A stretch of DNA of 64,000 bases from an uncultured Chloroflexota bacterium (GCA_937876225.1 CALFIC010000062.1:18211-82210); one strand, 5' to 3'; shown: positions 53,194-62,542, counted from the stretch's first letter. Numbers and translations are program-made. The notes: generated from the letters alone by a model not told the origin.

Positions 53194-53265
53194 GACTTCC
53201 TCGGTTCTATTGTCGGCAAAACGGAACATCTCTATCATACCGCAAATTCTTTGGGCTTTCTACAA

Positions 53266-53306
53266 AAAACCGCGTGGATGCAGTGTTACTGCGTCCACGC
53301 GGTTTT
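53266..53306 (-). terminator. Intrinsic terminator after the TspO-like gene
   Basis: 53266-53284 (AAAACCGCGTGG, then ATGCAGT) pairs with 53288-53306 with one T-G pair and a 3-nt loop. On the minus strand TTTTTTG follows the stem. Confidence 0.85.
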
Positions 53307-53323
53307 GGCACAAACAACGCACA

Positions 53324-54139
53324 TTAGGCAGTCGTTTTTGTAGCGGCGTTACGCATCAGCATGCGCACACGGTCAAGTAACCACCAGGCAAACAACACAC
53401 TCGCCAAGCTGATTGCCGTCATACTTGCCACAGACACGAGTTGCGGCGCAGGTGGCAAGTGAGCTTCATTGGTGACATATTGGATTTGTTTGACCCCTAA
53501 GCCATACAATGCCCAGGCAATCACCATGCCATAGGCCGTGTCTTGGCGCAAAATCCGTTGCGAAATAGCGAGTACCGCTGCGACGCCAATCAGTACCAAT
53601 GTCCAAAAAATCGCCGTCTCGTCACTAAAGGTGCCATGGCGAAAAATCACCACCGACACGTTGACCACCGTGGCCACACTAATCCAGCCAGTATAAATGT
53701 GGAATGGTAAATCAACACAAATGCGCTCAGTAATCGTCCGTGCTGGCATCCGCACCAACGTGGTGACGGTATAAATCAACGTGGCGAGCAAGGTGAGCAT
53801 CATGACCAACGTGATTTCGACTTGATAGTAATGCCAAAACAACAACCACAACGTATTTGCAGCACTGCCTACCACAAACCACCAACCGATGGCACGCAGT
53901 CGCGGGTCTTCCCGTTTGGAGGGGAGTGCTTGATAGACACAAAACGCAATCAAAAAGGTGTAGATAATCCCCCACACACTAAAGACATACCCTGCCGGCA
54001 CAAAGCGAATCCAATAGCTATCAGATAATTTGGCGGTGGTGACACCGTTGAGGGGGAGCGCGGTAGCCAAACCATTGACAATTAATGTCACAATGGTAAT
54101 CAATATCACGCTGATTTGCCGCAAAACATCACGATTCAT
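53324..54139 (-). CDS. Tryptophan-rich sensory protein-like (TspO/MBR-related) membrane protein
   Basis: A 271-residue protein with about eight hydrophobic stretches, longer than true TspO (about 160). The FVPAGYVFSVWGIIYTFL segment and NTLWLLFWHY match the TspO/MBR pattern, and HIYTGWISVATVVN is the equivalent of the later helices. TspO proteins bind porphyrins and affect tetrapyrrole or stress responses; the longer homologues are unstudied. AAAGGATCATT precedes the ATG. It lies downstream of an arginase-family gene, with a 16-bp tandem repeat between them. Confidence 0.78.
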   Translation of the reverse strand: MNRDVLRQISVILITIVTLIVNGLATALPLNGVTTAKLSDSYWIRFVPAGYVFSVWGIIYTFLIAFCVYQALPSKREDPRLRAIGWWFVVGSAANTLWLLFWHYYQVEITLVMMLTLLATLIYTVTTLVRMPARTITERICVDLPFHIYTGWISVATVVNVSVVIFRHGTFSDETAIFWTLVLIGVAAVLAISQRILRQDTAYGMVIAWALYGLGVKQIQYVTNEAHLPPAPQLVSVASMTAISLASVLFAWWLLDRVRMLMRNAATKTTA

Positions 54140-54219
54140 AATGATCCTTTAAAAATGAAGCGAGTACATAATTATGTATACGCATGTAAATTTATTTTGG
54201 ATTGTTGCGCCACGGCGCG

Positions 54220-54280
54220 CCATGGAATGACGGCGCCATGGAATGACGGCGCCATGGAATGACGGCGCCATGGAATGACG
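54220..54280. repeat. Tandem repeat, 16-bp unit, about 3.8 copies
   Basis: The unit CCATGGAATGACGGCG is repeated exactly at 54220, 54236 and 54252, with a fourth copy of 13 bases at 54268-54280. It starts 3 bp beyond the stop codon of the arginase-family gene and contains palindromic CCATGG and GGCGCC. The period is not a multiple of three, so it is not coding. Its function is unknown; slipped-strand expansion is likely. Confidence 0.93.
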
Positions 54281-54283
54281 CCA

Positions 54284-55135
54284 CTACGCCCATACGGCAT
54301 GCATGTGGCGCAACAATTCAATCCCACTGGCCACACTCGTCGCCGCGCCCTCACCCACGTTATAAACTGACACCAAGGCTTGGGCAATCAATTTATCACC
54401 AGCCACATCAGCGACCGTGTGAATCGCCGCGACGACTTCGTCCATCGACGGACCATTGGGCTCAGCGGTGCCATGATTGGGCACATAGCGTTTGTCCAAA
54501 ATATCTTCGTCGATGTGGAGATAGATGTAGTCACACTCTGCCACCAAACGCTCCATAGCGGCCCGGAGCGGATCTGTGGCACAGGGAACCACCGTGACGT
54601 CAGTAGCAGCAATTAATTGTGCTTCGGCAGGGTCGAGATTACGGACATCGACCATCACAATCCGATTTGTTGGGAGGGCTTCGTTGATCCCGGCATTGAT
54701 ACGCCATTGGGGTAAGGTCAACCCGGCACAGACGGCGACCGGCATACCACCAAGCATTCCTGACAACGTCGTTTTGGTGGTATTGAAGTCCCCATGTGCA
54801 TCGAACCACACCAATCCAATCGATGCATGCGGACCATGGGCGGCTACGAGCCCCGAATAGACTCCGGTGACATGCGAACAATCGCCACCAATCATCATCA
54901 CCTTTTGGCCGGCACGTCGGGCGGTAGCAGTAGCATCAGCGATACGCTGACAAAACATGCCGATATTGGCAGGTATATCGCTCCCGAGTGGCAACCCATC
55001 AGTAGTGGGAGTGACGACGAGTGGGGCAATCCCATCGGTATGTAATGCGTGGGAATTGAGCAGGGCGTCGACACTGCGTTCATCACCCTGACATGCAGTG
55101 GCATTGCGGTAGCGAATTGCGATAACAGCTTCCAT
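54284..55135 (-). CDS. Arginase/agmatinase/formiminoglutamase-family hydrolase
   Basis: A 283-residue binuclear-metal ureohydrolase. The metal motifs are MMIGGDCSHVTG, WFDAHGDFN and HIDEDILD, the last lacking the usual S of S-x-D-x-D. The enzyme cleaves a guanidine-type group, but whether from arginine, agmatine or another compound is not clear. The final VASGIELLRHM is a family C-terminal helix. GGAGGTGCAACATC precedes the start. It is divergent from an EamA-amidase-peptidase operon, so amino-acid breakdown is a plausible theme. Confidence 0.88.
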   Translation of the reverse strand: MEAVIAIRYRNATACQGDERSVDALLNSHALHTDGIAPLVVTPTTDGLPLGSDIPANIGMFCQRIADATATARRAGQKVMMIGGDCSHVTGVYSGLVAAHGPHASIGLVWFDAHGDFNTTKTTLSGMLGGMPVAVCAGLTLPQWRINAGINEALPTNRIVMVDVRNLDPAEAQLIAATDVTVVPCATDPLRAAMERLVAECDYIYLHIDEDILDKRYVPNHGTAEPNGPSMDEVVAAIHTVADVAGDKLIAQALVSVYNVGEGAATSVASGIELLRHMHAVWA

Positions 55136-55198
55136 GATGTTGCACCTCCGTTAAAGAAACGATAATATACATCATACGCATAATAGCATTGGACGTCT

Positions 55199-56071
55199 AT
55201 GTCAACTCAGATTCCTGCCGGCGCCCTTTCACGCTTACCGGCACCATTCCTTGTACTCACCGCAGTAATATCAGTCCAATATGGTGCAGCCCTTGCCCGT
55301 GATCTTTTTCCCGTGATTGGTGCAGGAGGGACGGTTTTTTTACGATTATTAATGGCAGTGTTATGTCTATTTGCTATATTTCGTCCCAATATTGTTGCAC
55401 TCTACTACCAACATTTTCGTATCATGGCGTTATTTGGCATCTGTATTGCCTGTTCGACGCTCTTTTTTTATTTAGCCGTTCAGCGCATCCCATTAGGAAT
55501 CGCCATTGCCATTGAATTCATCGGACCACTCGTCGTGGCAGTGCGCAATAGTCGCACCTGGCTCGATCGTATGTGGATTGGCATCGCCGCGCTAAGCATC
55601 GCACTGCTCGTCCCCGACATCGGCGTGCACCTCGATATTTGGGGAGTTGTGGCAGCGCTCATCGCTGCCGTATTTTGGGGACTCTACATCATCACTTCAC
55701 CGCGGGTAGCAGCAGTTGCGTCGGCGTACGATGGACTTATCGGCGGATTGTTGGTGGCACTCGTCATCATGAGTGTCCCCGGTGTCATCCAAGGTGGCTG
55801 GCAATTGCTGAGCCCCCACATCCTCTGGCAAAGTTTTTTGATGGGGATTGCCGCCGCTATCATCCCATTTACCTTTGAATACAACGCCTTGCAACGCCTA
55901 CCAGCCCGCACGTATGGGGTTCTCGTTTGTAGCGAGCCGGTAGTAGGCGCAATCATTGGTTGGCTGGTACTGCATGAATCACTCAACACGAACGCAATCA
56001 TCGCAATTATCGGCATTACGATTGCCTCGCTAGGGAGCACACTCACCAACAAAGAGGAGTTACACGCATGA
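55199..56071 (+). CDS. EamA-family transporter, RhtA-like
   Basis: A 290-residue protein with ten membrane helices in two EamA repeats. The first, GTVFLRLLMAVLCL, and the second, AARTYGVLVCSEPVVGAIIGW (with the usual PVVAALLGW variant), match RhtA-type exporters of threonine/homoserine and related amino acids. Export of amino acids is likely but not proved. It shares ATGA with the amidase gene, so translation is coupled. It has no good ribosome-binding site; a TAATA-rich stretch is upstream. Confidence 0.82.
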   Translation: MSTQIPAGALSRLPAPFLVLTAVISVQYGAALARDLFPVIGAGGTVFLRLLMAVLCLFAIFRPNIVALYYQHFRIMALFGICIACSTLFFYLAVQRIPLGIAIAIEFIGPLVVAVRNSRTWLDRMWIGIAALSIALLVPDIGVHLDIWGVVAALIAAVFWGLYIITSPRVAAVASAYDGLIGGLLVALVIMSVPGVIQGGWQLLSPHILWQSFLMGIAAAIIPFTFEYNALQRLPARTYGVLVCSEPVVGAIIGWLVLHESLNTNAIIAIIGITIASLGSTLTNKEELHA

Positions 56072-57540
56072 GTCACATTCAACCACGTATTGACCTTGCC
56101 ACAATTATTGCATCAGCTGAATCATCGACAACACTTATGCGTAATGTACTCAGTCGCATCGCGGCCGATCGCAACCGCGCCATCATCGAAGTCAATCCTG
56201 ACGCCCAATTACTGGCTACGTATGCCCAAACCGCCGTCAATCCCCACCCACTCGCTGGCATCCCCATAGCCCTCAAAGACAACATCGATACCGGCGACCG
56301 TATGCAAACCACCGCCGGCTCGCCCGCATTACTAACCAGCCGCGCCCGCCGCGATGCCTTTGCCATTACTCAGTTGCGTCAAGCTGGGGCCATCCCTGTA
56401 GCCAAAGCCAATATGAGCGAATGGGCTAACTTTCGCGCCGCCCATTCGAGTAGTGGCTATAGTGGGCGCGGCGGGCAATGCCTCAATCCTCACGACCACA
56501 CGCGTTGCCCCAGTGGCTCGAGCTCGGGATCCGCAGCAGCCGTCGCCGCAGGGCTGGTACCACTCGCGATAGGCAGTGAAACCGACGGTTCGATTATTTC
56601 CCCATCCGCCCGTTGTGGCGTAGTGGGCATCAAACCCACCGTGGGACTGATTAGTCGCAGTGGGGTCATCCCCATCTCGACGACCCAAGACACCCTCGGC
56701 ACCCACGCCCGCACTGTCGCCGATGCAGCACTCCTGCTCGGCGTACTAGCAGGCTATGATGCCAATGATGCCGCCACCCACCAAATTCCTGCCACCACGC
56801 TCGCTACGTTACGTAGCCCCATCAATCCCCAGACTATCCGGCAGGTACGGATTGGCGTTGCCCGCACCAACTTTAGTGGCTATCATGCCGGTGTTGATGC
56901 CCGATTTGACACAGTCGTCACCATGCTGACCCGCCAAGGCATCACCATTGTCGACAATGTCGAAATCACCACCGTGAACGAGCTGCGTAGTAGCGAAAAT
57001 GAATACATAGTGATGTGTTACGAATTCAAGCAGGCCATTGCCGCTTATTTGGCCACTCGTGAAGTATTGCCGGGCTTCAGCGAAGCCGACGTGCCGCGCA
57101 CCCTCAGCGATCTGATTGCATTTAACGACGCACATCCCAATCCAGGATTTGCCTTCGACCACGAAATTTTTCTGCGTGCGAATCGGATGACCACTGCCGA
57201 TAAAGCTGCGTACCGCAAAGCGGCAGCCTGGTGCAAACGCAAATCCCAGCACGAAGGCATCGACGCCACCCTACAACGCCACAATCTCGATTGCATCATC
57301 GTCCCTGCGGGCACTCCTGCATGGCCTATTGACCAAATCAATGGCGACCCAAACATGCGTGGTGATAGCACTACTGCCGCCGCTTGTGCGGCGTACCCAC
57401 TTATCACCATCCCAATGGGCAAAATCAATCACCTTCCGATTGGCATGACACTCATGGGCACTGCCTGGAGCGATGCCACCCTCGTGGCTGTCGCCCATGG
57501 GATTGAACAACTATTGCTCCAAGAAGGAATTACGCAATGA
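56068..57540 (+). CDS. Amidase (amidase-signature family)
   Basis: A 490-residue amidase. The Ser-cisSer-Lys triad is K70 in PIALKDNID, a cis-Ser in CPSGSSSGSAAAVAAG, and S175 in GSETDGSIISPSA. The family hydrolyses amides from fatty amides to peptides and Gln-tRNA intermediates; here it overlaps an M20 peptidase gene by 4 bp (ATGA) and the upstream EamA gene by 4 bp. This suggests a catabolic operon for N-acyl or amide-bearing amino acids. It is not GatA by operon or context. Confidence 0.92.
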   Translation: MSHIQPRIDLATIIASAESSTTLMRNVLSRIAADRNRAIIEVNPDAQLLATYAQTAVNPHPLAGIPIALKDNIDTGDRMQTTAGSPALLTSRARRDAFAITQLRQAGAIPVAKANMSEWANFRAAHSSSGYSGRGGQCLNPHDHTRCPSGSSSGSAAAVAAGLVPLAIGSETDGSIISPSARCGVVGIKPTVGLISRSGVIPISTTQDTLGTHARTVADAALLLGVLAGYDANDAATHQIPATTLATLRSPINPQTIRQVRIGVARTNFSGYHAGVDARFDTVVTMLTRQGITIVDNVEITTVNELRSSENEYIVMCYEFKQAIAAYLATREVLPGFSEADVPRTLSDLIAFNDAHPNPGFAFDHEIFLRANRMTTADKAAYRKAAAWCKRKSQHEGIDATLQRHNLDCIIVPAGTPAWPIDQINGDPNMRGDSTTAAACAAYPLITIPMGKINHLPIGMTLMGTAWSDATLVAVAHGIEQLLLQEGITQ

Positions 57541-58703
57541 TTGATACCTTTCTTTCGCTTATTTCACACCAACGTCTGTGCGAAATCGCCCATACGATCG
57601 TGGCCATTCCTTCGGTTACCAATCACGAAGGCGCCATGAGCGACTATACCGCTACATTCCTCAGCCACTGTGGTTTTGCAGTCACCCGCCTCGCCGTACC
57701 TGAATCTGGTGATACGATTGTAGCCAGTATTGGTCAGGGTGATACCAGTGTGATGCTCAACTTCCACCTCGACACCTTTGATGTGTTTGCTGGTTGGGAA
57801 ACTGACCCCTTTACTCCCACCCAAATCGGTAATCGCCTATACGGACTTGGTGCTCACGACATGAAAGGTGGGGCGGCGTGTGTGCTTGCAATCGCCGAAG
57901 CACTCGGCGCTCACCCCGAATTACTCCCTGGTCGCGTACTGATTACCGCGACAAGTGACGAAGAAAACTGGTCACGCGGAGCCCACGCCATCATCAATAG
58001 CGGATTGCTCACCGGGTGCCAGGCAGCAATCGTTCCTGAACCGTCCAATGCAGGCACCTTGACCATCGGGCAACGGGGCCGGCATGTCTTTCGCATCCGT
58101 TTTTTTGGCAAAACAGTCCACGCCGCCTTTGGTGGTGGCATCAACGCCGCCGCTGACGCTGCCCGCGTCGTGGCAGCCCTGGAAGAACCAGGCCTGGTTG
58201 ATTTGGGCTGGGACGAGCAATTCCAGCTGGCTGGGACACTCAATGTCATCGGCATTCACAGTGGCGGCACATTTATTCTTGTCCCCGAAGTCGCTGATGT
58301 CTGGATTGATCGCCACATACTTCCCGGCGAGACGTTGGAGCATGCCACTGCCCAAATCCGCGATGTCATCACCCGTTACACGCGTCACAGTCGTTGGGAA
58401 TTAACTTGGGATGAGCGGCCAACTCCCGCGCCTGGTCCATATCTCGTTCCCACCAGTAACCCATTGGTGCAAATCATGACTGCCGAATTAGCCCATGAAT
58501 ATCAGCAAGAAATCCACTATGTACTCGGTCGTAGTGTGGCAGATACGAGTCATTTCGCCTTCCACGGAAAGATTCCAACCGTTATTTGTGGACCCCAAGG
58601 CGGCAATACTTGCGAAGCCAATGAGTGGCTCGACCTTGATTCATTGTTGCCCACAACCCGTGCTATGATAAAAACAACACTCAAACTATTATCTCGTCGC
58701 TAA
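57537..58703 (+). CDS. M20-family metallopeptidase (ArgE/DapE/carboxypeptidase-like)
   Basis: A 388-residue di-zinc hydrolase. Metal ligands: H77 and D79 context in FHLDTFDVF, D108 in GAHDMKGG, E142-E143 in TSDEENWSRGA, and a downstream His in DTSHFAFHG. The dimerisation lid lies between about 180 and 290. It removes acyl groups or amino acids from small substrates in the cytosol. The overlap with the amidase suggests sequential hydrolysis of the same substrate class. Confidence 0.9.
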   Translation: MIDTFLSLISHQRLCEIAHTIVAIPSVTNHEGAMSDYTATFLSHCGFAVTRLAVPESGDTIVASIGQGDTSVMLNFHLDTFDVFAGWETDPFTPTQIGNRLYGLGAHDMKGGAACVLAIAEALGAHPELLPGRVLITATSDEENWSRGAHAIINSGLLTGCQAAIVPEPSNAGTLTIGQRGRHVFRIRFFGKTVHAAFGGGINAAADAARVVAALEEPGLVDLGWDEQFQLAGTLNVIGIHSGGTFILVPEVADVWIDRHILPGETLEHATAQIRDVITRYTRHSRWELTWDERPTPAPGPYLVPTSNPLVQIMTAELAHEYQQEIHYVLGRSVADTSHFAFHGKIPTVICGPQGGNTCEANEWLDLDSLLPTTRAMIKTTLKLLSRR

Positions 58704-58716
58704 AGGAATGAACCAC

Positions 58717-59334
58717 ATGTGGCAGGTACCGCAATTAATTACCCACACCGGCACCCATGTGACATTGCGCGCCCCAGACGTCGCCAATGACGGAGTCGCA
58801 CTGTTCGCCGCAGGACATCGCACATCAGCGCATTTATATACGTGGCAATATTTACCGTACGGACCATTTGCTGACCACGCAGCAATGGATATCTATGTGC
58901 GGGATTTCGCTAGCAAAACCGACCCTTTAATGCACATCGTGTGTGATGCCGTCACCCAAATTCCCATCGGTGTCATTACCATTATGAGTATTTTTCCCGA
59001 ATTTGGGCGTGCCGAACTGGGGCATATTTGGTACGATGCCGATATCCAACGCACCCCACGTACCACCGAATCTGCTTTTTTATTGCTGACCTATTTATTT
59101 GATACATTGCACTATCGTCGTATCGAATGGAAGTGCGATGCCAACAACGCCCGGAGTCGTGCAGCTGCCCAACGCCTCGGATTCCGCTTCGAAGGGGTGT
59201 TTCAACAACATATGATTGTCAAAGGTCGCAATCGTGACACCGCATGGTTTGCAATCTGTGATCACGAATGGCCCGCAATTCGTACCCGATATGAAGCGTA
59301 CTTTGCAGGAACGCGGCGCCATCTAGCGCGCTAA
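58717..59334 (+). CDS. GNAT acetyltransferase, RimJ/RimL type
   Basis: A 205-residue enzyme. Features: THVTLRAPDVAND at the start, GVITIMSIFPEFGRAELGHIW and NNARSRAAAQRLGFRFEGVFQQ (the acetyl-CoA and product-site loops), ending in a variable tail. The start at 58717 lies 9 bases behind AAAGGA; the ATG at 58708 is too close to it. It is the fourth gene in the EamA-amidase-M20 unit, with 13 bp spacing, and may acetylate the same amino acid derivatives. Confidence 0.83.
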   Translation: MWQVPQLITHTGTHVTLRAPDVANDGVALFAAGHRTSAHLYTWQYLPYGPFADHAAMDIYVRDFASKTDPLMHIVCDAVTQIPIGVITIMSIFPEFGRAELGHIWYDADIQRTPRTTESAFLLLTYLFDTLHYRRIEWKCDANNARSRAAAQRLGFRFEGVFQQHMIVKGRNRDTAWFAICDHEWPAIRTRYEAYFAGTRRHLAR

Positions 59335-59377
59335 ACACGCCGTTCGCACGTTGTGCCATTTTAGCTAAGGTGAATAC

Positions 59378-60514
59378 ATGAAAGTACCGTTCAATAGTCC
59401 CTATATGACCGGACAAGAGCTCGAATACATCGCCCAAGCCTATAATTTGCATAAATTATCAGGGAACGGCCAATTCACCCAACGTTGCCACAAAATCCTG
59501 CAACAACAAGTTGGTTCACAAAAAGTACTCCTTACTCATTCTTGCACTGCTGCGCTTGAAATGGCGAGTATTTTATGTGATTTGCAACCTGGGGATGAAG
59601 TCATCATGCCGTCGTACACCTTTGTATCGACCGCCAATGCCGTGGTACTACGCAATGCGGTGCCGGTCTTTGTCGACATCCGTCCAGATACGCTCAATAT
59701 CGATGAATCACTCATTGAAGCAGCCATTACCCCGCGTACCAAAGCCATAAGCGTCGTTCACTACGCCGGTGTCGCCTGCGAAATGGATACCATTATGGAT
59801 ATAGCGCAACGCCATAACTTGTTTGTCATCGAAGACGCCGCCCAAGGCTATGAATCATATTACAAAGGTCGCCCACTCGGCAGCATCGGTCATTTCGCAG
59901 CCATGAGCTTCCACGAAACCAAAAACGTCATCTCGGGCGAAGGGGGCGCGTTGTTTGTCAATGACCCCAAATACACTGAATTAGCCGAAATCATCTGGGA
60001 AAAAGGCACTGATCGTAGCCAATTTTTTCGTGGAATCGTCGACAAATACACCTGGCAACACGTCGGTTCCTCATTTTTACCCAGCGAATTAATTGCCGCA
60101 TTTTTGTTAGCTCAACTCGAAAATGGGCTCACAATTACCCAAAATCGGCTCACAACGTGGGAAACATACAATACCGCATTTGCTGATTTAGCAAAAGGGG
60201 AACTGCTCCGTCAGCCGGTTGTGCCAACGAATTGTCAGCATAATGCACATATGTATTATGTCATCTTACCAACAGCGGAAATCCGCAATGAGCTCCTCGA
60301 AGCACTCAAATCCCTCGACATTGGGGCGATTTTCCATTACATCCCATTACACAGTTCACCGGCAGGGGCACGTTATGGGCGGGTACATGGCCGCATGGAC
60401 AATACTGACTCACTCAGTGGGCGTTTGTTGCGCATGCCCATGTACAATTACATTGACGACGCCAAACTCCACCGTGTCATTGAGTCGGTTACTTCTCTCG
60501 TCAAAAAATATTAA
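59378..60514 (+). CDS. wecE: dTDP-4-amino-4,6-dideoxygalactose transaminase (WecE/RffA type)
   Basis: A 378-residue DegT/DnrJ-family sugar aminotransferase. PLP Lys is K182 in SFHETKNVISGEGGAL; MPSYTFVSTANAV, EDAAQGYESYYKGRPLG and FHYIPLHSSPAG match WecE/RffA closely. It converts dTDP-4-keto-6-deoxyglucose to dTDP-4-amino-4,6-dideoxygalactose for surface glycans. No other nucleotide-sugar gene is adjacent. AAGGTGAATAC precedes the ATG. A strong terminator follows. Confidence 0.93.
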   Translation: MKVPFNSPYMTGQELEYIAQAYNLHKLSGNGQFTQRCHKILQQQVGSQKVLLTHSCTAALEMASILCDLQPGDEVIMPSYTFVSTANAVVLRNAVPVFVDIRPDTLNIDESLIEAAITPRTKAISVVHYAGVACEMDTIMDIAQRHNLFVIEDAAQGYESYYKGRPLGSIGHFAAMSFHETKNVISGEGGALFVNDPKYTELAEIIWEKGTDRSQFFRGIVDKYTWQHVGSSFLPSELIAAFLLAQLENGLTITQNRLTTWETYNTAFADLAKGELLRQPVVPTNCQHNAHMYYVILPTAEIRNELLEALKSLDIGAIFHYIPLHSSPAGARYGRVHGRMDNTDSLSGRLLRMPMYNYIDDAKLHRVIESVTSLVKKY

Positions 60515-60534
60515 GCGCAGCGGTGAATAAGCAA

Positions 60535-60572
60535 AAACGGGGTGGCGAAGACAAATCTTCGCCACCCCGTTT
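60535..60572. terminator. Bidirectional intrinsic terminator
   Basis: AAACGGGGTGGCGAAGA (60535-60551) pairs perfectly with TCTTCGCCACCCCGTTT (60556-60572) around a CAAA loop. It serves wecE and the convergent deacetylase. Confidence 0.92.
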
Positions 60573-60576
60573 GGTT

Positions 60577-61389
60577 TTATCCCAAGCGCGCCACCACATC
60601 ACCCTGTGTCGAAAACTGCGTGTCACGCCGTGATTGTACATGCTGGATAAACTGTTCCAACATTTCAATGCGATGGCCACGCCCAATCACCTGGGGATGC
60701 ATCGCTGCCGTCAATACTCCATTCGGATGATTGTGATGCATCCAATCAAAATCTTTGGTCCAAATTTCAAACACCTTGCTCGGTGCTGAGGTACCATTGC
60801 GGTACGGATTGAAGTTGAACTGGAAATGGGCCCAATCATCAAATTCAAAACAAAACGGTAACTCCCAAATGTCAGCGACTCGTCCTGGAATGAGTGGCTC
60901 ATGCCGACTGACTTGATCACCGATGCGTGGATGATAGGGAGAAAAATCATCGGCCATCAAACTCGAATCGTAGCGGAATTTGTATTCTTCGAGCAACGAT
61001 AATGTCACCTGTGAAAAATCGGCCGACGGTGAACGAAATCCTTGTGGTTCCACGCCGATTTTGCGCAACACTTGCAACGCCCGCTCCATGTCGCGCCGTT
61101 CTTCTTCGGGGGTCTGCTCACTCGGATCGACGTGGGCATACGAATGATGGCCTACTTCATGCCCGGCCGCCAGAATAGAATCAACTTGATGCGGGAATGA
61201 TTCGACCGTATGCCCAGGAATAAAAAATGTTGCGCGGATGTTGTAGCGCTTGAGCAACTCCAAAATGCGTGGCACACCCACCGTCGCCCCATATTCCCCG
61301 CGCGACAGCATGGCTGGCGTCGTATGCGCATACCCAAACCAGACAGACATCGCATCAAAATCAAAAGTTAAACAGACGGTACTCGTCAT
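60577..61389 (-). CDS. Polysaccharide deacetylase-family hydrolase, PuuE/peptidoglycan deacetylase-like
   Basis: A 270-residue NodB-fold enzyme. Motif 1 is TFDFDA (D10, D12), the metal pair HHSYAH, and GFRSPSADFSQ the third motif; the WELPFCFEFDDW region and AAMHPQVIGRGHR complete the pocket. The long N-terminal GEYGATVGVPRILELLKRY and lack of a signal peptide match the PuuE/allantoinase-like group, acting on small amides rather than chitin. The ATG at 61389 (GGAG 6 bases upstream) is preferred over the GTG at 61392. Confidence 0.85.
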   Translation of the reverse strand: MTSTVCLTFDFDAMSVWFGYAHTTPAMLSRGEYGATVGVPRILELLKRYNIRATFFIPGHTVESFPHQVDSILAAGHEVGHHSYAHVDPSEQTPEEERRDMERALQVLRKIGVEPQGFRSPSADFSQVTLSLLEEYKFRYDSSLMADDFSPYHPRIGDQVSRHEPLIPGRVADIWELPFCFEFDDWAHFQFNFNPYRNGTSAPSKVFEIWTKDFDWMHHNHPNGVLTAAMHPQVIGRGHRIEMLEQFIQHVQSRRDTQFSTQGDVVARLG

Positions 61390-61479
61390 CACACGCTCCT
61401 ATGCTCTCCGCAAGAATTCACAAGAATTATATCGGTAATTCTTGTACGCTATCATAGAGGAAAATAGAAAGGATGCAAC

Positions 61480-62508
61480 ATGTTGTATAGCGACGACCAG
61501 TGTTGGCAAATCATGCAACAACGAGATAGTGTGTTTGATGGATTATTTTTTGTTGGCGTTATGACAACCAAAATATATTGTCGCCCGTCGTGTAGTGCCC
61601 GGCCATTACGCCACAATGTGCGTTTTTTTGCCGATGCCCAATCAGCACAGCAGGCCGGATTGCGGGCCTGCAAGCGTTGCCACCCCGACAATATCAGTCC
61701 CGAAATCCGCACAATCAATGCACTATGTCGGTTTCTCGATAGCCAAGAAAACCCACCGAGTCTGCGTGATTTGGCGAGTCGATTTGGCTATAGTCCGTTT
61801 CATCTGACCAGGATGTTCAAAGCCAATTTAGGCGTTTCACCACGGCAATATAGTGACGCCATCCGCAAAAAACGCTTAGCCACAGCCTTGAACCACCAAC
61901 AATCGATTACCCGCGCGGCGTTAGATGCCGGCTATACCACTCCCAATAGTCTCTATTACACTAATCCCCTCGGCGTATCACCGCGGCACTATCGTAACGG
62001 CGGGAGTGGGCTGCAAATCTGGTATGCCACAACTGCCACGATGCTAGGATTATTACTCGTAGCGCAAACAGCCAAAGGCATTTGTTTCGTGGCATTTGCC
62101 GATGATGATGACCATGCTGCAACCATTATCCAAAGCGAATTCCCTGTAGCGCGTGTGTTGTTGGATGTAACAGTAGTTACCGATGCACTCTTGTGTGTCA
62201 AAAATCTCATCGAAAATCATCCTAACCATCGCGATATCCCCATCGATATCCGTGCCACTGCCTTCCAACAACGGGTATGGGATGCATTACGCACCATTCC
62301 TCGTGGTACGACACGTAGTTATGCCGACATCGCTCAGCAAATTGGTCAACCCACAGCCAGTCGTGCCGTAGCACAAGCCTGTGCCAGTAATCCCCTCGCA
62401 GTTATTGTGCCCTGCCACCGCGTGGTAGCGCAATCTGGGGCACGCGGTAATTACCGCTGGGGTAGTCAACGCAAAGCCCAACTCCTCGATCAAGAACAAA
62501 GGCCATAG
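61480..62508 (+). CDS. ada: Ada: bifunctional methyltransferase and transcriptional activator
   Basis: A 342-residue DNA repair protein. The N-terminal zinc domain has C34, C38, C64 and C67, where C34 accepts methyl from methylphosphotriesters. An AraC helix-turn-helix follows (about 85-180; FGYSPFHLTRMFKANLGVSPRQY), then a ribonuclease-like linker and the O6-methylguanine transferase domain with the acceptor C312 in VPCHRVV. Methylated Ada activates its own and related genes. The stop lies inside a 20-bp palindromic repeat. Confidence 0.96.
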   Translation: MLYSDDQCWQIMQQRDSVFDGLFFVGVMTTKIYCRPSCSARPLRHNVRFFADAQSAQQAGLRACKRCHPDNISPEIRTINALCRFLDSQENPPSLRDLASRFGYSPFHLTRMFKANLGVSPRQYSDAIRKKRLATALNHQQSITRAALDAGYTTPNSLYYTNPLGVSPRHYRNGGSGLQIWYATTATMLGLLLVAQTAKGICFVAFADDDDHAATIIQSEFPVARVLLDVTVVTDALLCVKNLIENHPNHRDIPIDIRATAFQQRVWDALRTIPRGTTRSYADIAQQIGQPTASRAVAQACASNPLAVIVPCHRVVAQSGARGNYRWGSQRKAQLLDQEQRP

Positions 62509-62542
62509 TAGAGACGCTGCAGGCAGCGTCTCTACTATGGCC
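62501..62542. repeat. Perfect 20-bp inverted repeat (possible interspersed palindromic element)
   Basis: 62501-62520 is GGCCATAGTAGAGACGCTGC, and its exact complement lies at 62523-62542, with only AG between. It overlaps the ada stop codon and has no T tract. The core GTAGAGACG...CGTCTCTAC looks like dispersed palindromes common in cyanobacterial and Chloroflexi genomes; that comparison is from memory. It may also serve as a terminator. Confidence 0.85.

Noticed and set aside
54220..54280. CRISPR-like array
   Set aside because: Units are contiguous 16-mers with no spacers and no cas genes nearby; it is a simple tandem repeat.
54284..55135. Guanidinase/agmatinase-specific assignment
   Set aside because: Metal motifs prove the ureohydrolase family, but specificity residues could not be judged by eye.
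56068..57540. GatA (Glu-tRNA amidotransferase subunit A)
   Set aside because: No gatB or gatC nearby, and the operon context (EamA, M20 peptidase) points to a catabolic amidase.
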